From positions 434,001 through 498,000 of the forward strand of contig NZ_JOEA01000005.1 of NCBI RefSeq assembly GCF_000719115.1: a stretch of DNA of 64,000 nucleotides. Reading direction: 5' to 3'. The notes below the pieces were generated by a model. The model ran no database searches. It was not told where the DNA came from and saw only the letters and a list, made by a program, of their open reading frames with translations. Both the position numbers and the translations under genes were made by a program. Every line of letters starts with the position of its first letter. Positions within the stretch are counted from its first letter, which is position 1. Below are positions 1 through 9,832 of the stretch, piece after piece. The DNA is from Lentzea albidocapillata (lineage in GTDB: Bacteria > Actinomycetota > Actinomycetes > Mycobacteriales > Pseudonocardiaceae).

Positions 1-458
1 ACCCGCCCGGATGCCGCCCGCGCCGCCTTGAGAGCCACCTCTGGTGGTTGCTGCAGCTGCACGACCACGGTGGCCGCCCGCGCGATGACCTCGATCGGCA
101 GGTCCTCCTCGCGCAGCAGCACGCCGTCCGGAACGTCCTCCAGGTAGCGCCACCCGTCGGCGACCACGTCCACGAACAGCGCGGTGTCGCACTCGGGCCG
201 CCGCACCACGCCCTCGGTGGCGATCCCGTCCGCCCCGGCCCGCGCGATCAGCCGGGCGCCCACGTCGTCGTCCCCGACCACACCGACGAGCGCGACCGGT
301 GCCCCCAGCTGCGCCAGCCCGACCGCGATGTTCGCGCCCTTGCCGCCCAGCATCTCCCGGCGCTCCCGCACGGGAGTCGAGCCGCCGGCCTCCGGCACCT
401 CGTCCACGACGAGGACCAGGTCCCGTCCCACCTGCCCGACCACCACGACGTCGTCCAT
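1..458 (-). CDS. PfkB-family carbohydrate kinase, 3' end cut by window edge
   Basis: Probably phosphorylates a free sugar (ribokinase/fructokinase type) in the cytosol. The visible 152 codons begin at ATG 458 and show the family's N-terminal half: a beta-strand start (MDDVVVVGQVGRD), then the PfkB signature 1 motif MLGGKGANIAVGLAQLGA, followed by VGVVGDDDVG. The C-terminal half with the DTxGAGD catalytic motif lies beyond base 1 and cannot be seen, so the exact substrate is unknown. It starts 19 bases after the stop of the zinc-ribbon gene and probably belongs to the same leftward transcript. Confidence 0.85.
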   Translation of the reverse strand, partial: MDDVVVVGQVGRDLVLVVDEVPEAGGSTPVRERREMLGGKGANIAVGLAQLGAPVALVGVVGDDDVGARLIARAGADGIATEGVVRRPECDTALFVDVVADGWRYLEDVPDGVLLREEDLPIEVIARAATVVVQLQQPPEVALKAARAASGR

Positions 459-477
459 GGTGGTGGACTACCCGGGA

Positions 478-1227
478 TCAACTCCGCGGGAACCGGTCGG
501 TGACGTCGAGCCCGTCCGGCAGCACCGCGAACAGGTCGACCGGCGTCCGCTGCGACACCATCTCGCCCCGGTGCAGCCGCTTGAGCCGGTCCCTGGCCAC
601 GACGACCTGCTGGCTCGGCGCGGAGAGCACGATGACCGGCACCGCGCCCTGGGCGACGTGCGCGCTCACCCGGTCCGCGGTCCCGCGCCCGAACTTGAGC
701 ACCGTCCCGTACCGCACGAGGTAGAGCAGGCCCTCCTCGCCGCGCACGCGCTTGAGCTGCCGCACTTCCCCGGTCTCGTCGTCGCGGCCCCACGTGCCGT
801 GCGACTTGGTCAGCCACCGGTACCCGGTCCACGGCAGCCCGTGCACGTCCGTCGCGAGCACGGTCAAGCCGGGCCGGAAGTACTTGGCGAGCCGGACCTT
901 CACGGTCGTCGCGGCGATGAACTCCGAGTTCTCGCGCCAGGTGCCGTCGAGCTCCAGCCGGTGCGCGATCTTCTGGACCGCCGGGTCCGGCACGGACCTG
1001 TCGTCCAGGCACACCAGGCACCTCGTGCGCCAGCCGACGCCGCACGAGCGCGCGACACCGCACCAGCCGCACTGCTGGATCTGCACGGGCGCGCCACCGG
1101 GCCGGTCGTGCAGCACCTTCATCTGGTCGGACACGACCTGCAGGCACGGCGCGCACAAAGAGCACCACGCGACCTCGGTGACCTCCTTGCGCGGCAACCG
1201 GGTCATGCAGTTGATGCACTGCTTCAC
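478..1227 (-). CDS. Zinc-ribbon protein with GIY-YIG/T5orf172-like C-terminal segment
   Basis: Function unknown. The N-terminal 75 residues carry two CxxC...CxxC zinc ribbons (C4/C7/C22/C25 and C53/C56/C70/C73). After a linker, residues 166-186 read G-LLY, then LKFGRG, then an Arg at 186; this spacing recalls the YL...KIGRT...R core of the Mug113/T5orf172 branch of GIY-YIG nuclease domains. A downstream catalytic Glu cannot be assigned with confidence (E is present in RLKRLHRGEM). It lies between the GAF regulator (24-base gap) and the PfkB kinase (19-base gap), all leftward, so it is probably co-transcribed. The zinc ribbons are clear; the nuclease-fold link is inference from a short motif. 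Confidence 0.75.
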   Translation of the reverse strand: MKQCINCMTRLPRKEVTEVAWCSLCAPCLQVVSDQMKVLHDRPGGAPVQIQQCGWCGVARSCGVGWRTRCLVCLDDRSVPDPAVQKIAHRLELDGTWRENSEFIAATTVKVRLAKYFRPGLTVLATDVHGLPWTGYRWLTKSHGTWGRDDETGEVRQLKRVRGEEGLLYLVRYGTVLKFGRGTADRVSAHVAQGAVPVIVLSAPSQQVVVARDRLKRLHRGEMVSQRTPVDLFAVLPDGLDVTDRFPRS

Positions 1228-1251
1228 TTTGCCCTCCCCTGGCGGGAAAGC

Positions 1252-2376
1252 CTATTCCAGCGCCCTTCGCAGGCGCGAGGAGACGAGAGCGTGACGAGGA
1301 TCGGTGACCGGGAGCAGCAGGTGCAGGCGTTCGAGCACCTCGGCGTCCTCGCCGTTGTCCGCGAACGACAGCAGCGCGTCGAGATCTCCCCGCTCCAGCG
1401 CACCCTTGCGCACCGCGGCGGCGAGGTCGGCCCGCTCCTCGCGGACCACCGGCGCGTCCGAACGGGGGAGCAGATCACCGTGGTAGTGCCTGGTCGCCTT
1501 GCCGGCGTCGCCGGACCTGAGCGCCGACCGGACGTCCAGGAAGTCACCGCGCACCACGGCATCGAGCCGGTACGGCCTCGTCAGCAGGACACCACCGAGC
1601 TGCGCGCGCAGCCTGTGCAGCTCCGCGCGGACCGTGGTCGGGTTCCCACGTTCACCATAGAGCAACAACGCGAGTTGTTCCGCCGTCAGACCCTTGGGGT
1701 GCAGGGCGAGCGCCGTCAGCACCTCCGCGTTGCGCAACGTCAGCGCCAGCGGCCGTCCGTCGAGGCCGGCGTGCAGGCCGCCGAGGAAGTTCAGCGTCAG
1801 CACGTGCTGCCGCGGCGCGAACCGCTGCAGGTGGTGCTCGGCCAGCCGCGCGGCCGCGGACACGAGCTGCGCGACGGCAGGGTGCATCGTCTTCAACGGC
1901 CCGCTGACGTCGACGACCCCCAGCAGTAACCCCGTGTGGGGGTCGTGGATCGGGCTCGCCGCGCACGTCCAGCCGTGGTAGGTGCGCACGAGGTGTTCGC
2001 GGGAGTGGACGGTGACGGACCTGCCGGTCACCAGCGCGGTGCCCATCGCGTTCGTGCCGATGACGTCCTCGCTCCACCGCGACCCCTCGGTGAGGTGGAC
2101 GCGTTCGGCCCTGTGCCGGACCTGGTTGTCGCCCTCGCACCACAGGATGTGACCACGCGTGTCGGTGACGATCATGATCGTGTCGTCCATCGACAGCGTG
2201 TGCGTGAGCAGCGGGACGGTCGCGGCCAGCGGGTGCGCGCCACGCAGGTCCGCGACCTCGTCCGGCCCGTAGACGACCGGCGCCTCGTGCCGGTCGGGAT
2301 CGATGCGCGCGTCGAGCGACCTCCGCCACGACTCGAAGATCACCGGCCGGGCGGCACCCAGTTCGCCGGGGTCCAT
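1252..2376 (-). CDS. GAF-domain transcriptional regulator (AcoR-like sensor, no AAA+ domain)
   Basis: Likely senses a small metabolite and controls the divergent aldehyde dehydrogenase. The N-terminus has the ESWRRS motif typical of the acetoin/aldehyde regulator family, followed by a GAF domain (roughly residues 60-195, including [14 protein letters not shown] [11 protein letters not shown] and [13 protein letters not shown]). The C-terminus is a winged-helix-like stretch ([13 protein letters not shown]...[15 protein letters not shown]) instead of the sigma-54 AAA+ and Fis domains of AcoR, as expected where sigma-54 is absent. ATG 2376 is chosen because it precedes the conserved block; an upstream TTG would add about 20 residues that also look family-like, so the start is uncertain. 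Confidence 0.85.
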   Translation of the reverse strand: MDPGELGAARPVIFESWRRSLDARIDPDRHEAPVVYGPDEVADLRGAHPLAATVPLLTHTLSMDDTIMIVTDTRGHILWCEGDNQVRHRAERVHLTEGSRWSEDVIGTNAMGTALVTGRSVTVHSREHLVRTYHGWTCAASPIHDPHTGLLLGVVDVSGPLKTMHPAVAQLVSAAARLAEHHLQRFAPRQHVLTLNFLGGLHAGLDGRPLALTLRNAEVLTALALHPKGLTAEQLALLLYGERGNPTTVRAELHRLRAQLGGVLLTRPYRLDAVVRGDFLDVRSALRSGDAGKATRHYHGDLLPRSDAPVVREERADLAAAVRKGALERGDLDALLSFADNGEDAEVLERLHLLLPVTDPRHALVSSRLRRALE

Positions 2377-2501
2377 TGCTCCAGGATGCAGGGCCCGTTG
2401 CCGCCGGAGCAAGCCCGCGGCTACTCCGTTCGGATGCAACGTGGGTGAAACGTCGGCGGTTCTACGTTCGCCACCGGTTCGCAACGACGCGGGAGGCCCA
2501 G

Positions 2502-4024
<1,523 letters not shown>

Positions 4025-4025
<1 letters not shown>

Positions 4026-4375
4026 TGCCGCGCGTCGCACTGACGCCGGAGGCCGCGGACGTGCTCCGCGGCCTCCGGGCCGACCACGGCGACCTGATGT
4101 TCCACCAGTCCGGCGGCTGCTGCGACGGCTCGGCCCCGATGTGCTACCTGGCCGGGGAGTTCCGCACCGGTTCGTCCGACGTCCACCTCGGCGATCTCGC
4201 GGTGGACGAGTTCGTCATTCCTGTGTGGATGTCCGCGGCGCAGTTCGAGTACTGGAGCCACACGCACCTGACGATCGACGTGGTGCCCGGCCGTGGGAGC
4301 GGTTTCTCGCTGGAGGCACCGCTTGGAGTACGTTTTCTGGTGCGCTCTCGCCTGCTCACCGAGAAGGAGCTGTAG
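4025..4375 (+). CDS. DUF779 protein
   Basis: A 116-residue cytosolic protein of unknown activity. The DUF779 hallmarks are the Cys-rich motif QSGGCCDGSAPMCY near residue 30 and the C-terminal FLVRSRLLTEKEL. The start codon shares a base with the stop of the aldehyde dehydrogenase (TGATG), so the two are almost certainly translationally coupled. The family travels with AldB-type dehydrogenases, so a supporting role in aldehyde oxidation (metal or redox handling through the Cys cluster) is inferred but not shown. Confidence 0.9.
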
Positions 4376-4422
4376 TGCGGCGACCGCTAACCGTTGCCGC
4401 GTCCTTCGCCGCTCAGACGGGT

Positions 4423-4491
4423 GCATCGCGGTACGGGCCCCGCGTCCTCGTACTGGTTGTACGGGGGCGCGGGGCCGGTACCGCGAGGTGC
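4423..4491 (+). terminator. Long GC-rich stem-loop after the aldehyde dehydrogenase operon
   Basis: An inverted repeat with arms of about 30 bases and a 5-base loop lies between the DUF779 stop and the next gene. The left arm starts GCATCGCGGTACGGGCC and the right arm ends GGCCGGTACCGCGAGGTGC, with only a few mismatches. There is no T-tract, so it would be a GC-stem terminator or mRNA 3'-end stabiliser of the kind common in actinobacteria. Confidence 0.65.
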
Positions 4492-4550
4492 CCTGCTGAG
4501 CGGTGGAGGGCACGGTGACGATTGCGGTCGCCGCACTACCATGTGGCCGC

Positions 4551-5405
4551 ATGACCGTCCAATGCGGATGCTGCGGAGCCGAGATCACCTCTACGGACCG
4601 CATCGACTACAGGCTGAACCGTCCGGAGCAACTGCTCGGGGTGCCCGGCGAGCAACTCGGTGCCCCCACGGGCGGCCTGCTCGTCGGACCGGACGGTGAC
4701 TCCTACATCCGTTGCCTGCTCCCGGTTCGGCTGACCGGCGGAACCGAGGTCGTGTTCGGCGCGTGGACGCAGATCAGCAAGGTCGACGCGATGTACGCCC
4801 ACGCCGTGTGGGACAACGACGAGCAGTACGCGAACCTGCGGATCACCGGCACGTTCGCGAACGTCATCAAACCGTGGGACCTGCTCGGGGTGCCCGTCGA
4901 GGCCACCGTGCTCAACACCGACGAGCTGCCGTACTTCACCTCGCACCCGTTGCTGGACCGCGAATGGGACCGGGACGAGGTGCTGTGCCGCATCCGGCAC
5001 CCGTTGCCCGTGCCGGTTCGCGAGACCCTGGGCGAGGTCTGGACCATCGAACGCACCGAGGGCATGCGCTGCGTCGTCGACGGCCGCACGGTCAGGTTCA
5101 CGAGCCCGGACCGCCGGGTGGCTCTCGACGTCTACGCCGACCTCACCGGTGGCAGCGTGAGTGACTTCCTCGGCGCGGTCCTCGACGGCTACCCCGCGAG
5201 CGCCGAGCACTCCGTGGAGCACAACGGCCCGGAGTTGCGTCACGCGTTCTGGCTCAGCGAGGTGATCGACGGCCACGAGGAACAGGTGTTCCACGCGCAC
5301 GTCGTCCGTCCCGGCACGATGATCTCCGTGCGCTGCGTGCACCGCTATCCGGTCGACAGGGCGTGGGCGCAGCACGTGCTCAACAGCGTCCGGTACATCG
5401 GGTGA
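4551..5405 (+). CDS. DUF2199-like protein, copy A
   Basis: A 284-residue protein of unknown role. The N-terminus has a CxC/CC cluster (QCGCCGAEI) that could bind metal. The middle has the features VVFGAWTQISK, YANLRITGTFAN and HPLLDREWDRDEVL, which fit the uncharacterised DUF2199 family (CSxCG start, then FGVW-like and LxGxLxN-like motifs). The family match is from pattern memory only. The next gene is a clear paralogue with the same motif order and overlaps it by 4 bases, so the pair is a tandem duplication read as one unit. ATG 4551 starts just before the Cys cluster; an in-frame GTG at 4503 is possible. Confidence 0.75.
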   Translation: MTVQCGCCGAEITSTDRIDYRLNRPEQLLGVPGEQLGAPTGGLLVGPDGDSYIRCLLPVRLTGGTEVVFGAWTQISKVDAMYAHAVWDNDEQYANLRITGTFANVIKPWDLLGVPVEATVLNTDELPYFTSHPLLDREWDRDEVLCRIRHPLPVPVRETLGEVWTIERTEGMRCVVDGRTVRFTSPDRRVALDVYADLTGGSVSDFLGAVLDGYPASAEHSVEHNGPELRHAFWLSEVIDGHEEQVFHAHVVRPGTMISVRCVHRYPVDRAWAQHVLNSVRYIG

Positions 5406-6244
5406 CGGCCTGCGACTGCTGCGGCACCGAGCTCGACGATTCGGGCGCCATCGACCTGGACCTGGGCCTGCCGCCCGGCGTGCGCGCCCCCACGCTCCTG
5501 GCCGGCGGCAACGTGCTCCTGACCGGCGACGCCGCGTACGTCCGGTGCGTGCTGCTCGTCGAACTGACCGGCGACCTGGAGCTGTGGTTCGGCGCCTGGA
5601 TGCGGGTCGATCCGCAGGACGCCCGGCACGCGGCCGACTCGTGGGACGGCCCCGGCTACGCCTCGCTGAAGTTCACCGGCACGTTCGCGCACGACATCAA
5701 GCCGTGGGACGGCCTGCGCGGCGTGGAGGTCGCCGCCGAGGTCCGCGAGCCCGAGGGCCTGCCCGAATACGTCCGGCACCCGTTGCTCGGGAAGGTCTGG
5801 GACCGCGACGAGGTGCTCAGCGGGTACCTGGTCGAGCTGCCGGTGTCGATCCAGCAGAAACTGCCCGGCAGGTGGAGCGTCGAACGGACTGCGGGCCTCG
5901 CCCCACACGTGCTGGAGGAGGGCCTGCGGTTCGCCGGGCCCGGCCGCGCGGTGTTCGTCGACGTCCGCCGGGCCCAGGGCACGTCGGCCGACCGGTTCCT
6001 CGAACTGGCGCTGGAGGGCGCGCCGGACGTGCCGGAGGACCAGCGGTTCCAGGAGCGCGACGGCGTCGAGTTGCGGCACGCCCTGTGGCTCACCTCGGCC
6101 TCGGGCCAGCACGAGTTCCACGGCCACGTCGCGCGGTTCGGCGAGATGGTCGTCGTGACCTGCGTACACGACGACCCGGCCGACCACGCGTGGGCACGCC
6201 ACGTGCTGAACAGCGTCCGCTACCGCACCGGGCCACGATCGTAA
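5402..6244 (+). CDS. DUF2199-like protein, copy B
   Basis: A 280-residue paralogue of the preceding gene, starting at GTG 5402 inside its stop codon (GTGA overlap). Shared blocks include ACDCCGTEL at the N-terminus, LWFGAWMRV, YASLKFTGTFAHDIKPWDGL, HPLLGKVWDRDEVL and the C-terminal DHAWARHVLNSVRY. Copy A ends in nearly the same words, which makes recent duplication likely. No signal peptide or membrane segment is seen. Function unknown. Confidence 0.78.
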   Translation: MTACDCCGTELDDSGAIDLDLGLPPGVRAPTLLAGGNVLLTGDAAYVRCVLLVELTGDLELWFGAWMRVDPQDARHAADSWDGPGYASLKFTGTFAHDIKPWDGLRGVEVAAEVREPEGLPEYVRHPLLGKVWDRDEVLSGYLVELPVSIQQKLPGRWSVERTAGLAPHVLEEGLRFAGPGRAVFVDVRRAQGTSADRFLELALEGAPDVPEDQRFQERDGVELRHALWLTSASGQHEFHGHVARFGEMVVVTCVHDDPADHAWARHVLNSVRYRTGPRS

Positions 6245-6313
6245 CGTCAGGGAAATCCCAAGTTTGTGCGAGTGAGCTGGACCACTTGCCGAGCTGGACC
6301 CACGATTCCGGCC

Positions 6314-7585
6314 ATGAACGTCCTGCTGGCATTCGCACTCACCGCGAGTCTCACGTCGCCGGTGCACCTGCCTCCCACAGCACCGTGCCCGGAGAACGTC
6401 CCCGCCGGCACCACCTGTTACGAAGGCCGGGACCCGAACGGCGCGTACTACACGATCGCCGTGCCGAAGAAGTGGAACAAGACGCTCGTCGTGCACTCGC
6501 ACGGCGGCCCTGACCTGGGCGACCCCACCCCGGAGCGCACGCGTGACGACCTGAACCGCTGGTCGGTCATGGTCAAGGAGGGCTACGCGTGGGCCGGCAC
6601 CTCGTACCGGCGCGGCGGTTACGGCACGCGGATGGCAGCCGAGGACACCGACAACCTGCGCAGGATGGTCGTCGGGATGCTCAAGCCGCACAAGGTGTAT
6701 CTCCACGGGCAGTCGTGGGGCGGCAACGTCGCGGCGAAGACCATCGAGCTGTACAAGGGTTATGACGCGGCGCTGCTCACGAGCGGCGTCCTGGCCGGCG
6801 GTTCGCGTGGCTACGACTACCGCGTCGACCTGCGCGTGGTCTACCAGTACTACTGCGGCAACCATCCGCGGCCGTCCGAGGCGCAGTACCCGCTGTGGCA
6901 GGGCCTGCGTCCCGGCTCCACGATGACCACCGCCGGGCTGCGCGGCCGGATCGAGGAATGCCTTGGCGTGGCAGGCAGTCGCACGCCCGAGCAGCAGCAG
7001 AAGCTCACGGACATCCTCACGGTCACGAAGATTCCCGAGCAGACGCTGAACTCGCACCTCAACTTCGCGACGTTCACGTTCCGCGACATCGTGCACAACC
7101 GCCTGGGCGACCGGAACCCGTGGAGCAACACGGGTGTGGTGTACAAGGGTTCGCACGACGACCAGGCGCTGAACGCCGGCGTCGAACGCTTCGCCGCCGA
7201 CCCGGCGGCCCGCGCCGAACTGGTCTACGACAGCGATCTCACCGGCAAGATCGACATTCCGGTCCTGTCGGTGCACGCGATCGGCGACCCCACCGCGTTC
7301 GTCGAGCACGAGTCGGCTTATCGCGACGTCGTGAGGAAGGCCGGCCGCTGGTACAACCTCGTGCAGACCTTCACGACCGAGGCGACGCACAGCGCGTTCA
7401 GCGACTCCGAGTACGCCGTGGCCATGCAGTCCCTGGCGGCCTGGGAGAAGTTCGGCGTGCGTTCCAACCCGTTCCTGATCTCGTACGCCTGCCCCGGCCA
7501 CGACCAGAAGTACGGCACCGGCTGCTTCTACAACCCCTGGTACCAGCCGAACTCCTACGAGTCCCGGGTCACGCCTCGCCAGTGA
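6314..7585 (+). CDS. Secreted alpha/beta hydrolase
   Basis: An exported serine hydrolase of unknown substrate. An N-terminal signal peptide of about 20 residues (MNVLLAFALTASLTSP) is followed by a mature region with HSHGGPD as the likely oxyanion strand, the nucleophile elbow GQSWGGN, an acid-bearing strand (VHAIGDPT) and a late His (TEATHSAFSDSE). This is a complete Ser-Asp-His arrangement for the fold. Cys residues near both ends suggest disulphides. The 423-residue length fits secreted actinobacterial hydrolases. An upstream TTG-type extension would destroy the signal peptide, so ATG 6314 is used. Confidence 0.85.
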   Translation: MNVLLAFALTASLTSPVHLPPTAPCPENVPAGTTCYEGRDPNGAYYTIAVPKKWNKTLVVHSHGGPDLGDPTPERTRDDLNRWSVMVKEGYAWAGTSYRRGGYGTRMAAEDTDNLRRMVVGMLKPHKVYLHGQSWGGNVAAKTIELYKGYDAALLTSGVLAGGSRGYDYRVDLRVVYQYYCGNHPRPSEAQYPLWQGLRPGSTMTTAGLRGRIEECLGVAGSRTPEQQQKLTDILTVTKIPEQTLNSHLNFATFTFRDIVHNRLGDRNPWSNTGVVYKGSHDDQALNAGVERFAADPAARAELVYDSDLTGKIDIPVLSVHAIGDPTAFVEHESAYRDVVRKAGRWYNLVQTFTTEATHSAFSDSEYAVAMQSLAAWEKFGVRSNPFLISYACPGHDQKYGTGCFYNPWYQPNSYESRVTPRQ

Positions 7586-7639
7586 CCCAGCGAACAAGGG
7601 CTTGACCTCCAGCTTGGTCGAGGTACGACGATCTTGACC

Positions 7640-8026
7640 ATGACCGACACCGCAGAGATCAAGAAGCTCGTCGCCACCGTCCAGCACTCGCAGCAGAACG
7701 AGCTCCCCGAGGAGTTCATCGGCCTCTTCCGCTCCGACGCGATCTGGACGACCGCGCACGGCAAGCGGCTCACCGGCCGCGACGAGATCGCCTCCTTCAC
7801 CCGCCAGGTCCTGCCCGGCGCGGCGAAGGAGGCGACCGCCACGTACGAGGTGGCGCACGTGCTCTTCATCCGGCCCGACGTGGCGGCCGTCAAGATCCGC
7901 CAGCGTCCCGTCCTACCCGACGGCACTCCGATCCTCGACCAGAACGAGGGTTCACCGCTCTACATCCTGTCCAAAGAGGACGGTGTCTGGCGCATCGCCG
8001 CAGGGCAGAACACCATCGTGCTCTAA
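7640..8026 (+). CDS. SgcJ/EcaC-type SnoaL-like protein
   Basis: A 128-residue NTF2-fold protein. SgcJ/EcaC proteins are small cone-shaped proteins often annotated as oxidoreductases, with uncertain chemistry. The pattern LFRSDAIWTTAHGKRLTGRDEI followed later by YILSKEDGVWRIAAGQNT is typical. ATG 7640 is preferred over a TTG six bases upstream. Its stop overlaps the convergent chitinase stop by 4 bases, leaving no room for a terminator between them. No biosynthetic cluster surrounds it. Confidence 0.82.
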   Translation: MTDTAEIKKLVATVQHSQQNELPEEFIGLFRSDAIWTTAHGKRLTGRDEIASFTRQVLPGAAKEATATYEVAHVLFIRPDVAAVKIRQRPVLPDGTPILDQNEGSPLYILSKEDGVWRIAAGQNTIVL

Positions 8027-9066
8027 CGGCCCTGCAACGACTTCACCTTGTCGCCGAAGGTCCAGTTCTTCGAGCCGTCCCAGTTGATGGACCAGGTCAT
8101 GAGCCCCTTGAGCTGGCCGCCGAAGCTGTTCCAGGCCTGCCCGACCAGCGTGGGGTTCATGTAGCCGCCACCGGCACCCGGTTGCGCGGGCAGACCGGGA
8201 ACCTGCTTGTCGTAGGGCACCTTGATCGTGGTGCCCTGCACGACCAGTCCCTTGTTCAGGCACTGCGTCTGCGCCACGAACCCCTGCACGGTCCCGGCCG
8301 AGTAGCTGTCGCCGGAGCACCCGTACATGGAACCGTTGTAGTACTGCATGTTGAGCCACCACAGACGACCGTTGTCCGCGTACTTCTTGATGATCGGCAG
8401 GTAGGCACCCCAGATCGAGCCGTACACGACACTGCCGCCCGTCACGTACGCGGTCTCCGGCGCCATGGTGAGCCCGAACCCGGCCGGCATGGCCGCCAGC
8501 ACGCCGTCGATGATGCGAACGAGGTTCGCCTGCGACGCCGACAGCTGGTTGATGTTGCCGCTGCCGACCAGACCGGTCTCGATGTCGATGTCGATCCCGT
8601 CGAAGTTGTACTTCTTCAGGATCGGCACGACAGTGGCGACGAACCGGTTGGCCACCGTGGCCGAACTCAGATCGATGCCCGCCGCCGCGCCGCCGATCGA
8701 CAACAGGATCGTGGCCCCGGCCTCCTTCGCCGCACACATCTCGGCAGGCGTCGCGACCTTCACGCCGACGTCCATGCCGTCCTCCCACAGCACGGTGCCG
8801 TCGGAGCGGATCACGGGGAACGCCGCGTTGATCACGTTGTACCCGTGCTGCTTGATGCGGCTGTCGGTGATCGGGGTCCAGCCGAACGGCGGATGGACCC
8901 CGTTGGACGCACCGTCCCAGTTCTCCCAGTACCCGTGCAGGACCTTGCCCGCGGGGCGGGGTTTGAGCGCGCACGTGTCGGCCGCCTGGGCGGTGGACGG
9001 GACGAGCATCGTGCTCATGAGCAGAAGCAGGGCTGTCAGTGCCCTCGGCAACAAGCGGGCGGACAT
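8023..9066 (-). CDS. Secreted GH18 chitinase/endo-N-acetylglucosaminidase-type enzyme
   Basis: Hydrolyses chitin-like polymers outside the cell. A Sec signal peptide (MSARLLPRALTALLLLMS... cleaved after AQA) precedes a single GH18 barrel. The catalytic motif appears as FDGIDIDIE (DxxDxDxE, final Glu as acid), with the upstream SxGG strand ILLSIGGAA. At 347 residues it has no separate binding module. The start has AGGTGAG five bases upstream. A DasR-like operator lies about 50 bases upstream of the start, implying control by N-acetylglucosamine metabolism. Confidence 0.92.
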   Translation of the reverse strand: MSARLLPRALTALLLLMSTMLVPSTAQAADTCALKPRPAGKVLHGYWENWDGASNGVHPPFGWTPITDSRIKQHGYNVINAAFPVIRSDGTVLWEDGMDVGVKVATPAEMCAAKEAGATILLSIGGAAAGIDLSSATVANRFVATVVPILKKYNFDGIDIDIETGLVGSGNINQLSASQANLVRIIDGVLAAMPAGFGLTMAPETAYVTGGSVVYGSIWGAYLPIIKKYADNGRLWWLNMQYYNGSMYGCSGDSYSAGTVQGFVAQTQCLNKGLVVQGTTIKVPYDKQVPGLPAQPGAGGGYMNPTLVGQAWNSFGGQLKGLMTWSINWDGSKNWTFGDKVKSLQGR

Positions 9067-9115
9067 TCGCTCACCTTTCGCTTACAGGCGGCGACCCACC
9101 GTCATTGAAGCACGA

Positions 9116-9131
9116 AATGGTCCAGACCTCT
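9116..9131 (-). promoter_or_regulatory. Putative DasR-responsive element (dre) of chitinase 8023-9066
   Basis: The 16-base site reads AATGGTCCAGACCTCT on the plus strand. Its 12-base core matches the known Streptomyces dre core TGGTCTAGACCA at 10 of 12 positions and is centred about 57 bases upstream of the chitinase start. DasR is the GntR-family N-acetylglucosamine regulator; the dasR gene itself is not in this window. Confidence 0.65.
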
Positions 9132-9242
9132 ACCGGTCGATGCGGTCACCCCGAAGGCTTGGCGGCCGGGCTATATTTCGCTCGTGCCAGGACGCTTTCG
9201 AGGTGCTTCGGACCTTTCGCCCAGCGGCAGGCGGGCCATGCC

Positions 9243-9752
9243 ATGACGAGCGTGGGAACACCTGAGGCCGAAGGCCCGGTGAGTCGCCCGCCGGTCTTCT
9301 TCGAGCAGCCGTTCTGGACCGCGCTCGGGCTTGCGGTCATGAGCGCCGGTCCCCTGGCCCTGGTGGCCGGCGTGGGCGGATACGTCCCCGACGACGACAA
9401 GCTGGCCGTCGTCGTGACCGGCATTGTCCTGACCGCTGTCACCGTGGTCGTCACGATCATCGCCGTCGTCGGCACCGCGCGGGACCGGCGAGTGTGGCGT
9501 GACCTGGACACGGCCGGTGTGCGCGTCCTGGGGCAGGTCACGTCCGCCGAGCGCGTGTGGTGCGGCGAGGACCGCTGCACCAGGGTCCGGATGCTGGTCA
9601 CCGTGCCGGGCAGGCCGCCGTTCACCACGAGCCACCTCGTCCACGGCGAGAAGATCGTCGAAGTCGGGGCGAGCTTCCTGGTCGACGTGCACCCGACGCG
9701 CAACGTCTTCCGCCTGGCGGACGACCTGTCCTTGGGTGAGTCGTCCCGCTAG
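9243..9752 (+). CDS. Two-helix membrane protein of unknown function
   Basis: A 169-residue protein. After about 20 cytosolic residues there are two hydrophobic helices (ALGLAVMSAGPLALVAGVGG and a longer one around VVVTGIVLTAVTVVV), then a soluble beta-rich C-terminal domain of about 90 residues (VRVLGQVTSAERVW...VGASFLVDVHPTRN). This layout resembles actinobacterial DUF3592-like proteins, but I cannot name the family with confidence. The gene stands alone between the chitinase operator and phoD. Confidence 0.75.
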   Translation: MTSVGTPEAEGPVSRPPVFFEQPFWTALGLAVMSAGPLALVAGVGGYVPDDDKLAVVVTGIVLTAVTVVVTIIAVVGTARDRRVWRDLDTAGVRVLGQVTSAERVWCGEDRCTRVRMLVTVPGRPPFTTSHLVHGEKIVEVGASFLVDVHPTRNVFRLADDLSLGESSR

Positions 9753-9832
9753 CGCCTTGGTCGGTGGGAAACCATTCCGAAGCCGCACACCGTTAGGCGG
9801 GCCTTTACCCGCGTTCGGTAAGCCTGCGGGTC

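Noticed and set aside
5345..7858. An 837-codon minus-strand open frame, and similar ones at 184-1929 (+), 35170-37083 (-) and 48187-50391 (-)
   Set aside because: All lie opposite well-supported genes, and their translations are low-complexity Arg/Val/Asp-rich sequences typical of antisense frames in GC-rich DNA.
9790..9822. Possible Pho box (GTTAGGC...GTTCGGT) upstream of phoD
   Set aside because: The two GTT-containing units are 21 bases apart and match the GTTCACC repeat poorly, so PhoP control is not supported by sequence alone.
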